A model generated the notes under the pieces. The model saw only the letters and a program-made list of their open reading frames with translations, was not told where the DNA came from and made no database searches. A stretch of 64,000 nt of DNA, taken from Balanoglossus misakiensis (Eukaryota > Hemichordata). This document shows positions 32,203 through 42,957 of the stretch, one piece after another. The stretch is from the NCBI GenBank assembly GCA_040954595.2, contig CM082577.2, forward strand, positions 20,584,001-20,648,000. Direction: 5' to 3'. Each line of letters begins with the position of its first letter. Positions within the stretch are counted from its first letter, which is position 1. The translations under genes were made by a program, and so were the position numbers.

Positions 32203-32460
32203 GAAGGATTGTTGAATTTCTCCTACTATAAACCTGAATCCTACACCATTGGACACATAGCCCGATCTGGCTAATTTTTGTGGGTAACCGATCGACCTAC
32301 CATAGCTTATAAGGCAAGTGGGATCAAAATATATGGTTTGTTTTGTTCTGCAAAAAGTGGTTTTAAAATTCAGACACTTGCAGAAAGAGGAAGAAACGAA
32401 CACTTGCGACAAAAATGTTATCCATCAGGCTACTCTTTAATGGAAAAGTTGGAAAAAATG

Positions 32461-32580
32461 AAGCCTACAGCACGTAGTATTCCCAGGTGGTCTCCCATCC
32501 AAGTACTAACTACGCCCAACGCAGGTTTGCTTCGGTGATCAGACGAGAACCGGCTTATTCTACGTGGTATGGCCGTAGGC
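32461..32580 (-). rRNA. 5S rRNA gene, G93A class
   Basis: Full 120 nt. G93A only. Confidence 0.95.
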
Positions 32581-32836
32581 GAAAGATGGTTGAATTTCTC
32601 CTACTATAAACCTGAATCCTACACCATTGAACACATAGTCCAACTTGGCTAATTTTTGTGGGTAACCGATCGACCTTCCATAGCTTATAAAGCAAGTGGG
32701 ATAAAAAATATGGTTTGTTTTGTTCTGCAAAAAGTGGTTTTAGAATTCAGGCACTTTCAGAAAAGGAAGAAACGGACGCTTGCGACAAAAATATTATCCA
32801 TCAGGCTACTCTTTAATGGAAAAGTTGGAAAAAATG

Positions 32837-32956
32837 AAGCCTACAGCACGTAGTATTCCCAGGTGGTCTCCCATCCAAGTACTAACTACGCCCAACGCAG
32901 GTTTGCTTCGGGGATCAGACGAGAACCGGCTTATTCTACGTGGTATGGCCGTAGGC
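32837..32956 (-). rRNA. 5S rRNA gene, G93A + A45C class
   Basis: Full 120 nt. Confidence 0.94.
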
Positions 32957-33214
32957 GAAAGATGGTTGAATTTCTCCTACTATAAACCTGAATCCTACAC
33001 CATTGAACACATAGTCCGACTTGGCTAATTTTTGTGGGTAACCGATCGACCTTCCATAGCTTATAAGGCAAGTAGGATAAAAAAATATGGTATGTTTTGT
33101 TTTGCAAAAAGTGGTTTTAAAATTCAGACACTTGCAGAAAGAGGAAGAAACGGACACTTGCGACAAAAATATTATCCATCAGGCTACTCTTTAATGGAAA
33201 AGTTGGAAAAAATG

Positions 33215-33334
33215 AAGCCTACAGCACGTAGTATTCCCAGGTGGTCTCCCATCCAAGTACTAACTACGCCCAACGCAGGTTTGCTTCTGTGATCAGACGA
33301 GAACCGGCTTATTCTACGTGGTATGGCCGTAGGC
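33215..33334 (-). rRNA. 5S rRNA gene, G93A + C47A class
   Basis: Full 120 nt. Confidence 0.94.
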
Positions 33335-33592
33335 GAAGGATTGTTGAATTTCTCCTACTATAAACCTGAATCCTACACCATTGGACACATAGCCCGATCT
33401 GGCTAATTTTTGTGGGTAACCGATCGACCTACCATAGCTTATAAGGCAAGTGGGATCAAAATATATGGTTTGTTTTGTTCTGCAAAAAGTGGTTTTAAAA
33501 TTCAGACACTTGCAGAAAGAGGAAGAAACGAACACTTGCGACAAAAATGTTATCCATCAGGCTACTCTTTAATGGAAAAGTTGGAAAAAATG

Positions 33593-33712
33593 AAGCCTAC
33601 AGCACGTAGTATTCCCAGGTGGTCTCCCATCCAAGTACTAACTACGCCCAACGCAGGTTTGCTTCGGTGATCAGACGAGAACCGGCTTATTCTACGTGGT
33701 ATGGCCGTAGGC
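33593..33712 (-). rRNA. 5S rRNA gene, G93A class
   Basis: Full 120 nt. Confidence 0.95.
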
Positions 33713-33968
33713 GAAAGATGGTTGAATTTCTCCTACTATAAACCTGAATCCTACACCATTGAACACATAGTCCAACTTGGCTAATTTTTGTGGGTAACCG
33801 ATCGACCTTCCATAGCTTATAAAGCAAGTGGGATAAAAAATATGGTTTGTTTTGTTCTGCAAAAAGTGGTTTTAGAATTCAGGCACTTTCAGAAAAGGAA
33901 GAAACGGACGCTTGCGACAAAAATATTATCCATCAGGCTACTCTTTAATGGAAAAGTTGGAAAAAATG

Positions 33969-34088
33969 AAGCCTACAGCACGTAGTATTCCCAGGTGGTC
34001 TCCCATCCAAGTACTAACTACGCCCAACGCAGGTTTGCTTCGGGGATCAGACGAGAACCGGCTTATTCTACGTGGTATGGCCGTAGGC
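33969..34088 (-). rRNA. 5S rRNA gene, G93A + A45C class
   Basis: Full 120 nt. Confidence 0.94.
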
Positions 34089-34346
34089 GAAAGATGGTTG
34101 AATTTCTCCTACTATAAACCTGAATCCTACACCATTCAACACATAGTCCGACTTGGCTAATTTTTGTGGGTAACCGATCGACCTTCCATAGCTTATAAGG
34201 CAAGTAGGGTAAAAAAATATGGTTTGTTTTGTTTTGCAAAAAGTGGTTTTAAAATTCAGACACTTGCAGAAAGAGGAAGAAACGAACACTTGCGTCAAAA
34301 ATATTATCCATCAGGCTACTCTTTAATGGAAAAGTTGGAAAAAATG

Positions 34347-34466
34347 AAGCCTACAGCACGTAGTATTCCCAGGCGGTCTCCCATCCAAGTACTAACTACG
34401 CCCAACGCAGGTTTGCTTCGGGGATCAGACGAGAACCGGCTTATTCTACGTGGTATGGCCGTAGGC
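34347..34466 (-). rRNA. 5S rRNA gene, A45C class
   Basis: Full 120 nt. G93 retained with A45C, a rare combination. Confidence 0.94.
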
Positions 34467-34724
34467 GAAAGATGGTTGAATTTCTCCTACTATAAACCTG
34501 AATCCTACACCATTCAACACATAGTCCGACTTGGCTAATTTTTGTGGGTAACCGATCGACCTTCCATAGCTTATAAGGCAAGTAGGGTCAAAAAATATGG
34601 TTTGTTTTGTTCTGCAAAAAGTGGTTTTAAAATTCAGACACTTGCAGAAAGAGGAAGAAACGGACACTTGCGACAAAAATATTATCCATCAGGCTACTCT
34701 TTAATGGAAAAGTTGGAAAAAATG

Positions 34725-34844
34725 AAGCCTACAGCACGTAGTATTCCCAGGTGGTCTCCCATCCAAGTACTAACTACGCCCAACGCAGGTTTGCTTCGGG
34801 GATCAGACGAGAACCGGCTTATTCTACGTGGTATGGCCGTAGGC
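34725..34844 (-). rRNA. 5S rRNA gene, G93A + A45C class
   Basis: Full 120 nt. Confidence 0.94.
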
Positions 34845-35102
34845 GAAAGATGGTTGAATTTCTCCTACTATAAACCTGAATCCTACACCATTCAACACAT
34901 AGTCCGACTTGGCTAATTTTTGTGGGTAACCGATCGACCTTCCATAGTTTATAAGGCAAGTAGGATAAAAAAATATGGTTTGTTTTGTTTTGCAAAAAGT
35001 GGTTTTAAAATTCAGACACTTGCAGAAAGAGGAAGAAACGGACACTTGCGACAAAAATATTATCCATCAGGCTACTCTTTAATGGAAAAGTTGGAAAAAA
35101 TG

Positions 35103-35222
35103 AAGCCTACAGCACGTAGTAATCCCAGGTGGTCTCCCATCCAAGTACTAACTACGCCCAACGCAGGTTTGCTTCTGTGATCAGACGAGAACCGGCTTAT
35201 TCTACGTGGTATGGCCGTAGGC
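35103..35222 (-). rRNA. 5S rRNA gene, G93A + C47A class
   Basis: Full 120 nt. Also A101T. Confidence 0.93.
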
Positions 35223-35479
35223 GAAGGATTGTTGAATTTCTCCTACTATAAACCTGCATCATACACCATTAGACACATAGCCCGATCTGGCTAATTTTTG
35301 TGGGTAACCGATCGACCTACCATAGCTTATAAGGCAAGTAGGGTAAAAAAATATGGTTTGTTTTGTTTTGCAAAAAGTGGTTTTAAAATTCAGACACTTG
35401 CAGAAAGAGGAAGAAACGAACACTTGCGACAAAAATGTTATCCATCAGGCTACTCTTTAATGGAAAAGTTGGAAAAATG

Positions 35480-35599
35480 AAGCCTACAGCACGTAGTATT
35501 CCCAGGTGGTCTCCCATCCAAGTACTAACTACGCCCAACGCAGGTTTGCTTCGGTGATCAGACGAGAACCGGCTTATTCTACGTGGTATGGCCGTAGGC
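35480..35599 (-). rRNA. 5S rRNA gene, G93A class
   Basis: Full 120 nt. Confidence 0.95.
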
Positions 35600-35854
35600 G
35601 AAAGATGGTTGAATTTCTCCTACTATAAACCTGAATCCTACACCATTGAACACATAGTCCGACTTGGCTAATTTTGTGGGTAACCGATCGACCTTCCATA
35701 GCTTATAAGGCAAGTGGGATAATAAAATATGGTTGCTTTGTTCTGCAAAAAGTGGTTTTAGAATTCAGGCTCTTTCAGAAAAGGAAGAAACGGACGCTTG
35801 CGACAAAAATATTATCCATCAGACTACTCTTTAATGGAAAAGTTGGAAAAAATG

Positions 35855-35974
35855 AAGCCTACAGCACGTAGTATTCCCAGGTGGTCTCCCATCCAAGTAC
35901 TAACTACGCCCAACGCAGGTTTGCTTCGGGGATCAGACGAGAACCGGCTTATTCTACGTGGTATGGCCGTAGGC
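35855..35974 (-). rRNA. 5S rRNA gene, G93A + A45C class
   Basis: Full 120 nt. First of a four-unit order that recurs at 46193 beyond the LTR element. Confidence 0.94.
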
Positions 35975-36232
35975 GAAAGATGGTTGAATTTCTCCTACTA
36001 TAAACCTGAATCCTACACCATTCAACACATAGTCCGACTTGGCTAATTTTTGTGGGTAACCGATCGACCTTCCATAGCTTATAAGGCAAGTAGGATAAAA
36101 AAATATGGTTTGTTTTGTTTTGCAAAAAGTGGTTTTAAAATTCAGACACTTGCAGAAAGAGGAAGAAACGGACACTTGCGACAAAAATATTATCCATCAG
36201 GCTACTCTTTAATGGAAAAGTTGGAAAAAATG

Positions 36233-36352
36233 AAGCCTACAGCACGTAGTAATCCCAGGTGTTCTCCCATCCAAGTACTAACTACGCCCAACGCAGGTTT
36301 GCTTCTGTGATCAGACGAGAACCGGCTTATTCTACGTGGTATGGCCGTAGGC
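36233..36352 (-). rRNA. 5S rRNA gene, G93A + C47A class
   Basis: Full 120 nt. Also C91A and A101T. Confidence 0.92.
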
Positions 36353-36609
36353 GAAGGATTGTTGAATTTCTCCTACTATAAACCTGAATCCTACACCATT
36401 GGACACATAGCCCGATCTGGCTAATTTTTGTGGGTAACCGATCGACCTACCATAGCTTATAAGGCAAGTAGGGTAAAAAAATATGGTTTGTTTTGTTTTG
36501 CAAAAAGTGGTTTTAAAATTCAGACACTTGCAGAAAGAGGAAGAAACGAACACTTGCGACAAAAATGTTATCCATCAGGCTACTCTTTAATGGAAAAGTT
36601 GGAAAAATG

Positions 36610-36729
36610 AAGCCTACAGCACGTAGTATTCCCAGGTGGTCTCCCATCCAAGTACTAACTACGCCCAACGCAGGTTTGCTTCGGTGATCAGACGAGAACC
36701 GGCTTATTCTACGTGGTATGGCCGTAGGC
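36610..36729 (-). rRNA. 5S rRNA gene, G93A class
   Basis: Full 120 nt. Confidence 0.95.
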
Positions 36730-36986
36730 GAAAGATGGTTGAATTTCTCCTACTATAAACCTGAATCCTACACCATTGAACACATAGTCCGACTTGGCTA
36801 ATTTTGTGGGTAACCGATCGACCTTCCATAGCTTATAAGGCAAGTGGGATAATAAAATATGGTTGCTTTGTTCTGCAAAAAGTGGTTTTAGAATTCAGGC
36901 TCTTTCAGAAAAGGAAGAAACGGACACTTGCGACAAAAATGTTATCCATCAGGCTACTCTTTAATGGAAAAGTTGGAAAAAAAATG

Positions 36987-37106
36987 AAGCCTACAGCACG
37001 TAGTATTCCCAGGCGGTCTCCCATCCAAGTACTAACTACGCCCAACGCAGGTTTGCTTCGGTGATCAGACGAGAACCGGCTTATTCTACGTGGTATGGCC
37101 GTAGGC
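36987..37106 (-). rRNA. 5S rRNA gene
   Basis: Full 120 nt, consensus G93. Confidence 0.96.
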
Positions 37107-37363
37107 GAAAGATGGTTGAATTTCTCCTACTATAAACCTGAATCCTACACCATTGAACACATAGTCCGACTTGGTTAATTTTTGTGGGTAACCGATCGAC
37201 CTTCCATAGCTTATAAGGCAAGTAGGATCAAAAATATGGTTTGTTTTGTTTTGCAAAAAGTGGTTTTAAAATTCAGACACTTGCAGAAAGAGGAAGAAAC
37301 GGACACTTGCGTCAAAAATATTATCCATCAGGCTACTCTTTTATGGAAAAGTTGGAAAAAATG

Positions 37364-37483
37364 AAGCCTACAGCACGTAGTATTCCCAGGCGGTCTCCCA
37401 TCCAAGTACTAACTACGCCCAACGCAGGTTTGCTTCGGTGATCAGACGAGAACCGGCTTATTCTACGTGGTATGGCCGTGGGC
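37364..37483 (-). rRNA. 5S rRNA gene, T4C class
   Basis: Full 120 nt. T4C breaks the T4-A115 pair of helix I. Confidence 0.94.
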
Positions 37484-37740
37484 GAAGGATTGTTGAATTT
37501 CTCCTACTATAAACCTGAATCCTACACCATTGGACACATAGCCCGATCTGGCTAATTTTTGTGGGTAACCGATCGACCTTCCATAGCTTATAAGGCAAGT
37601 AGGGTCAAAAAATATGGTTTGTTTTGTTCTGCAAAAAGTGGTTTTAAAATTCAGACACTTGCAGAAAGAGGAAGAAACGGACACTTGCGACAAAAATATT
37701 ATCCATCAGGCTACTCTTTAATGGAAAAGTTGGAAAAATG

Positions 37741-37860
37741 AAGCCTACAGCACGTAGTATTCCCAGGTGGTCTCCCATCCAAGTACTAACTACGCCCAAC
37801 GCAGGTTTGCTTCGGTGATCAGACGAGAACCGGCTTATTCTACGTGGTATGGCCGTAGGC
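37741..37860 (-). rRNA. 5S rRNA gene, G93A class
   Basis: Full 120 nt. The LTR retrotransposon lies 140 bp upstream of its start. Confidence 0.95.
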
Positions 37861-37996
37861 GAAAGATGGTTGAATTTCTCCTACTATAAACCTGAATCCT
37901 ACACCATTGAACACATAGTCCGACTTGGCTAATTTTGTGGGTAACCGATCGACCTTCCATAGCTTATAAAGCAAGTGGGATAAAAAATATGGTTTG

Positions 37997-38000
37997 TTTT
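37997..38000. repeat. Target site duplication (TTTT) of the LTR retrotransposon, left
   Basis: The uninterrupted spacer reads GGTTTGTTTTGTTCTGC. TTTT is repeated on the other side at 46074-46077, a 4-bp duplication. Confidence 0.75.
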
Positions 38001-38644
38001 TGTCACGGTTGTCGCCGTTCATTCCAACATATTCACACCAAACAGGTTACGGGTAACAAAGACATAGGCCTTACATTTAATAACTGAAATGGAACAAATA
38101 CATGTCAGTTCCAACGTGTGTGGCCGGTCTGGCTACAGAGGTGAACTGCTAAATTACACACATGTATGGGAGTTCACCTCCAACAGAATACACCAAAATT
38201 CATGCAAGTGAAAAATATAGACATACAATTGGAAAATTGACGCAAGTTAAAGACACCAATTACTTGTGCTGAAATGAGTCGGTAGAATGCACCAAAATAC
38301 AAAGCTTCAAGCAACAGGTAAGGTACCAGGAAACTAACCTGAAATGGAACAAATACATGTCAGTTCCACAACGTGTGTGGCCGGTCTGGCTACAGAGGTG
38401 AACTGACCAATTTTATGCACCATGTCCTTTTATATCAGCAATTACATCATAGTGCCAGATTAGCTTGTGTTCATTGGTCAAATGAAACTTCCAGGTGGTT
38501 TGCATATAATTAAGATCAACCAATTGAAGGTAAGTACTATTACGTCATATGAATAATTGAATAACTAATTACTATAAGATACAGGTATAACATACATACA
38601 GATATACATGTATACAAATTCAATGGATCAACAAGGCCGTTACA
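38001..38644 (-). repeat. 3' LTR
   Basis: Read on the element strand it runs TGTAACGG to CCGTGACA, with TG/CA ends. It contains a direct repeat of about 65 bp (38084-38148 and 38339-38405). Confidence 0.95.
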
Positions 38645-38656
38645 CGCACCCCTGCG
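38645..38656 (-). other. Candidate polypurine tract
   Basis: The element strand reads GCAGGGGTGCG immediately before the 3' LTR. It is short and interrupted by pyrimidines, so a weak call based mainly on position. Confidence 0.4.
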
Positions 38657-38703
38657 AGGAGAAATGGCGTCCTCGTCATTTAAAGTAAGTTAAAGATATT
38701 TGA

Positions 38704-41700
38704 TTAATAGTGGCAATTAATAAATGGTATAGAAGATAAAGTCGTATGAGAAAACTGTTTTAGATTCCATTGTTCGGGACTATATCTATCTGGAGGTCGT
38801 CTCTGTCGTGTAGGATAGCGTGGTTCAGGTTGAGTACTACTACTGGAGTCAGGACTGATGTTGGTTGTAGCAGGAGTGATACCATCTGGATCGCTCGATG
38901 ACCAACCATCCGTACTTTGCAAAATATGATTCGAGAAATCTGAGGTAAGTACTTGAGAAGGTCCATCCGGATTAACCATACTTGTGGGGTTGTCCATCAG
39001 GGAACTTTCTCTTCTGGATGGGATGAATTCTGCAGCAGTAGGATTAAGAGCATTGTGTTCTGTTGGCAAGTTGATAGTTGACACGAATTGCAATTTACCA
39101 ATGCCGTCATCATCTTCGTCCACTGCATCCTGGGTAGCATCGTTGATAACACCCGGTACACTCTGCTTAACATCACGCTGCGTCATCTTGGTGTTAACAT
39201 CGTCATCCAGTTCGTCCGGAATTATTGGTATTGGGAGTAGCAAATTTCTATGTAGTGTCCGCTTCCTTCCACCCTTAACTTGTTTTTGTACCACGTATAC
39301 TGGAATGTCTTCTATGGGCTGTGAAATCACTGTATATGGATCCTTTTCCCATTGGTCTGCCAATTTGTAATTGTCTTTAGGTCCTGTATTCTTCACCAAC
39401 ACAGTATCACCAGGTTGTATTATGGCCACCTTCACTTTTCTATCATATGACTTCTTCTGCCGTTCACCAGACTTAACAGACCGTTCCGTTGCTACTTTAT
39501 AGGCGTAATCCAACCGTTCGGCAAGTTTCGTCACATAATCTGAAACTGTTCCACCATATTCTAGGTTGGTCTGGTCTGCATGTCCAGATACATCTATAGG
39601 CAGTCTTGGTTCACGACCAAACATCAAAAAGAAAGGTGAATATCCGGTGCTTTCATGCTTTGTAGAATTATAGGCATGAACCATCGTATTGACATGTGAA
39701 GCCCATCTTGTTTTGTTGTCTTCATTCATAGTTCCAAGCATCTGTAATAACGTCTTATTAAATCGTTCGCACATTCCATTTCCCTGGGGGTGGTATGGAG
39801 TGGTCCTGGACTTCTTAATATTTGCTATTCGGCAAAGTTCCTGAATTGTAGACGACTCAAAGTTTCGCCCCTGGTCACTGTGTAATCGTCCTGGGAACCC
39901 ATAATGCAAAATCAAATGTTCAAACAATGCTTTGGCAGTTGTTTTGGCAGACTGGTTCTTTGTAGGTACTGCTATAGCGTATCGAGTGAAATGATCCGTC
40001 ATCACTAATATGTTGCTATATCCTTGATCTGGTGTTGGTATATGGAGAAAGTCGATGCACACCATTTCCATCGGTTGTGATGTGTGAATATTAACCAAGG
40101 GAGTTCTGGGTAATGAAGTTGAACTTTTCCTGCGAATGCATGGTAAACAATGTTCCACTTTCTTTTGAACATCCATCGACATCCTAGGCCAGTAGAATCT
40201 TCGTCGTACCAGATCCAGGGTTTTATCTTGGCCAAAGTGTCCAAGTTTATCATGTAGTTCCTCCAGGACATCTTTTCTATGGTGTACTGGTAAGACAAGT
40301 TGCAAATATTGTATATCATCGATGAAGCATTTCCTGTATAGGACTCCATTCTTCAGAACAAGGCGTTTCCAATCTCGTATAAGTAGTCTGATATCTCCTG
40401 TATGATCTCTCATAAGTGGTTTGTGGTCCTTTTCAAGCTGATCAGTCACATACCGTATTGTTGAATCTTTGGACTGCTCCGTCTTCCAGAACACATCATC
40501 CCCACCTTGAACTACTGCAGGTCTGTCCTCATCTGCTACCATTCCGAATGAAGTTACGTATGGACCTTCTGTTGCTCGACAAAGCGCCTGGACTACCTCG
40601 GCTCCCAGATTGGTTTCCGTCTCTGGATTCTCTCTATTCCATGGAATCCTAGACAAAGCGTCAGCCTCTATATTCTTCTTACCACTCCGGTAAACAATAG
40701 AGAAGTCGTACAATGACAAGTCTGACAACCATCTGTGTCCCACCGCATCCAGTTTCGCAGAAGTTAACACATACGTCAAAGGGTTGTTGTCTGTAAACAC
40801 AGTGAATTTGCTTCCATACAGGTAGTCGTTGAACTTCTTGGTGACGGCCCATTTCAGTGCCAAAAATTCTAATTTATGAGCTGGATAATTACTTTCAGAC
40901 TTGGTGAGTCCTCTACTTGCATAGGCAATTACTCTGAGAATACCTTTCTGGCGTTGATACAGCACTGCTCCCAGACCTGTGGAACTTGCATCAGTATGTA
41001 TTTCAAATGGAAGTGAGTAGTCAGCAAAGGCTAGTATTGGTGACGACATTAGGCTCTTCCTCAGAGTGTCGAAAGCTTGTTGTTCCTGTTGTCCCCACTG
41101 GAGTTTTTCAAATTTTCCCGCCTTATTCCTTGACTGACGTGCACACAGCAAGTCGTTAAGTGGCTTGGCAATATTACTGTAGCTTTGGATAAATCTCCTG
41201 TAATACCCTGCAAATCCAAGAAATCTTCTCAGTTCTGTTACAGTAGTGGGTATTGGCCATTCCTTCAGAGCTGCTACCTTGTCTGGGTCCGTTGTAATTC
41301 CGTCGGCTGATACCACGTGTCCAAGATATTTCACCTTCTTCTGGAATAAAACACATTTCGTTGCCTTCAACTTTAATCCATGTGATGCCAGCCGCTGGAA
41401 TACCCGCTCCAATCTATTGAGGTGGTCTTCAAAAGTCTTCGAAAATACTATGATGTCATCTAAATACACACAACATTCTCTGAACGCCAATTCTCCAAAA
41501 CACTTCTCCATGAGACGCTGGAAAGTTGCAGGTGCGTTGGTCAGACCCATAGACATACGGTTGAATTCAAATAAGCCGAAGTTTCCCACCGTGAAAGCTG
41601 TCTTCGCTTTGTCGTCTTCCGCCATCTCTACTTGGTAATATCCAGACCGTAGATCAAGCGATGAAAACCACTCGGCGTTACTAAGGTTATCAAGCGTATC

Positions 41701-42957
41701 CAATACCCGGGGTAATGCGTAAGCGTCTTTAATGGTTTTGGCGTTGAGACGTCTATAATCGATACACACCCTCAGCTTCCCATCAGGTTTTCTGACACAT
41801 ACAACATTTGAGGACCACGGGCTGTTTGATTCTCTAATCACACCACTCTGTAGCATATCTTGCAGGTACTTTTGCAATTCTTCGTACATACCCATAGGGA
41901 TTCGACGGTATTTATCTTTAAAGGGGGTTTCATCCGTTAACTTTATCGAATGTGTTACCAATGTTGTGTGTCCCAAATCTCTCTCACCTGTAGAGAACAC
42001 GGTTTGCCATTTACCAATGGTAGCCAAGGCTTGGTCTTTCTGGATTTCTGTTAATTCTGTATCTGCCTCTTGTAATCCCAGGTCTTTTATCAGCCAATCG
42101 GGTACTTTTGGTGAGGTGGTCCCATCTGAGTTTGTATCAATATCATCTCCATATGGATCTAAAGGCTGTGAGACATTAGATGCTAAGTTCATGTTACATA
42201 GGGTGCTTTTAGGGGGAACTGTGACAGCACGTGCTCCATAGTTGGTCACCATTACTGGGATTCGACACGAATTACCACGAGGCTCTAACTTCAACACGGC
42301 TGGAGTAACAAGTAAACCACCAGGTAAAAGTCTGTCATTTTCTGGTTCCACCACAACTACTGATTGACAATTTCTTAGGTCCACTCTGCAAAATCCATGG
42401 ATGACTGTGCGTTCGTATGGCCCAATGGTTGTGGGTTTAGTAGTGGTAACTGTAAATGTCCTACCTTCGGCCCTCTGCCGGTGGATAGTCGCTTGGTATG
42501 CTAGTCTCCATACTGAGGATAGGTCTGTACTGTACTGTGTATCTTCATCCACAAAATGTTGGAGAACATTTGTGCCTATCACAACTGGAACCATCTGATT
42601 ATATTCCGTGTCTTCAACAACAAGCAATAATATATCTTTAGACATCTCTTGTCCATGGCTATCTGGGAATTTCACTTCAACTTCAATATAACCAAGGTAA
42701 GGAACTTCTGTACCACTAGCCCCTTCTACCTTCACCAAGTTGTTCAGGTCATGAATTGGTTTCTGTAGCTTCTCTCTGTTGAAAGTGTCAGCAACAGTAG
42801 ATACCATGGACCCGGTGTCTATCAGCGCAATACACGAGGATCCTTCCAACACAATCTCAGTTTCATTGGCGTGGCCTATTAAAGAATCAATAACATTAGA
42901 GGGACTGTTACCGTTCCGACCTAGCGCATGTCCCTCCGGATGCCTGGTCGCTCCCCA
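38704..42957 (-). CDS. Pol polyprotein of Ty3/gypsy element (PR-RT-RNaseH-IN)
   Basis: Expressed by -1 frameshift from gag. The open frame starts at 42990, but the first codon after the shift is at 42955-42957; no ATG opens it (the residue at 42850-42852 is GTG). Numbering residues from there, the protease has DTG at 12-14. The reverse transcriptase covers about 340-515, with LDLRSGYYQ and the catalytic YLDD at 463-466. RNase H has HTDAS at 619, E662 and FTDNN at 686. Integrase has H867, H872, C902 and C905 in the zinc domain and D934, D993, E1029 as the DD35E triad. A DPYTV patch near 1171 and an acidic, S/T-rich tail follow. No stop interrupts 1382 residues. Confidence 0.95.
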   Translation of the reverse strand, partial: WGATRHPEGHALGRNGNSPSNVIDSLIGHANETEIVLEGSSCIALIDTGSMVSTVADTFNREKLQKPIHDLNNLVKVEGASGTEVPYLGYIEVEVKFPDSHGQEMSKDILLLVVEDTEYNQMVPVVIGTNVLQHFVDEDTQYSTDLSSVWRLAYQATIHRQRAEGRTFTVTTTKPTTIGPYERTVIHGFCRVDLRNCQSVVVVEPENDRLLPGGLLVTPAVLKLEPRGNSCRIPVMVTNYGARAVTVPPKSTLCNMNLASNVSQPLDPYGDDIDTNSDGTTSPKVPDWLIKDLGLQEADTELTEIQKDQALATIGKWQTVFSTGERDLGHTTLVTHSIKLTDETPFKDKYRRIPMGMYEELQKYLQDMLQSGVIRESNSPWSSNVVCVRKPDGKLRVCIDYRRLNAKTIKDAYALPRVLDTLDNLSNAEWFSSLDLRSGYYQVEMAEDDKAKTAFTVGNFGLFEFNRMSMGLTNAPATFQRLMEKCFGELAFRECCVYLDDIIVFSKTFEDHLNRLERVFQRLASHGLKLKATKCVLFQKKVKYLGHVVSADGITTDPDKVAALKEWPIPTTVTELRRFLGFAGYYRRFIQSYSNIAKPLNDLLCARQSRNKAGKFEKLQWGQQEQQAFDTLRKSLMSSPILAFADYSLPFEIHTDASSTGLGAVLYQRQKGILRVIAYASRGLTKSESNYPAHKLEFLALKWAVTKKFNDYLYGSKFTVFTDNNPLTYVLTSAKLDAVGHRWLSDLSLYDFSIVYRSGKKNIEADALSRIPWNRENPETETNLGAEVVQALCRATEGPYVTSFGMVADEDRPAVVQGGDDVFWKTEQSKDSTIRYVTDQLEKDHKPLMRDHTGDIRLLIRDWKRLVLKNGVLYRKCFIDDIQYLQLVLPVHHRKDVLEELHDKLGHFGQDKTLDLVRRRFYWPRMSMDVQKKVEHCLPCIRRKSSTSLPRTPLVNIHTSQPMEMVCIDFLHIPTPDQGYSNILVMTDHFTRYAIAVPTKNQSAKTTAKALFEHLILHYGFPGRLHSDQGRNFESSTIQELCRIANIKKSRTTPYHPQGNGMCERFNKTLLQMLGTMNEDNKTRWASHVNTMVHAYNSTKHESTGYSPFFLMFGREPRLPIDVSGHADQTNLEYGGTVSDYVTKLAERLDYAYKVATERSVKSGERQKKSYDRKVKVAIIQPGDTVLVKNTGPKDNYKLADQWEKDPYTVISQPIEDIPVYVVQKQVKGGRKRTLHRNLLLPIPIIPDELDDDVNTKMTQRDVKQSVPGVINDATQDAVDEDDDGIGKLQFVSTINLPTEHNALNPTAAEFIPSRRESSLMDNPTSMVNPDGPSQVLTSDFSNHILQSTDGWSSSDPDGITPATTNISPDSSSSTQPEPRYPTRQRRPPDRYSPEQWNLKQFSHTTLSSIPFINCHY
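42899..42950 (-). promoter_or_regulatory. Predicted H-type pseudoknot stimulating -1 frameshift
   Basis: On the element strand, CGACC (42946-42950) pairs with GGTCG (42917-42921), and GAGGGAC (42930-42936) in its loop pairs with GTCCCTC (42899-42905), extendable by one G-U pair. The crossing order makes an H-type pseudoknot. It starts 6 nt after the slippery heptamer and spans the gag stop codon. Found by eye; no folding was run. Confidence 0.7.

Larger units (their letters stand above)
31705..33968 (-). repeat. Three-unit higher-order repeat, 1132 bp, two copies
   Basis: Units at 31705, 32083 and 32461 recur at 32837, 33215 and 33593 with the same classes: A45C, C47A, neither. The spacers also match. 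Confidence 0.92.
31026..38000 (-). repeat. 5S rDNA tandem array, - strand block 3
   Basis: Eighteen complete units between LINE B and the LTR retrotransposon. Two spacer types alternate: type I-like (GGTTTTAGAATTCAGGC with CTTTCAGAAAAGG) and type II (GGTTTTAAAATTCAGAC with CTTGCAGAAAGAGG). Most genes carry G93A, and many carry A45C or C47A. A three-unit higher-order repeat of 1132 bp is present. The final spacer is interrupted at 38001. Confidence 0.95.

Noticed and set aside
38001-38644. Ty3-like targeting of Pol III start sites by the LTR element
   Set aside because: Yeast Ty3 inserts within a few bp of Pol III start sites. Here the nearest 5S start (37860) is 140 bp away, within the spacer, and only one insertion is seen. 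A chance hit in an A/T-rich spacer is enough.
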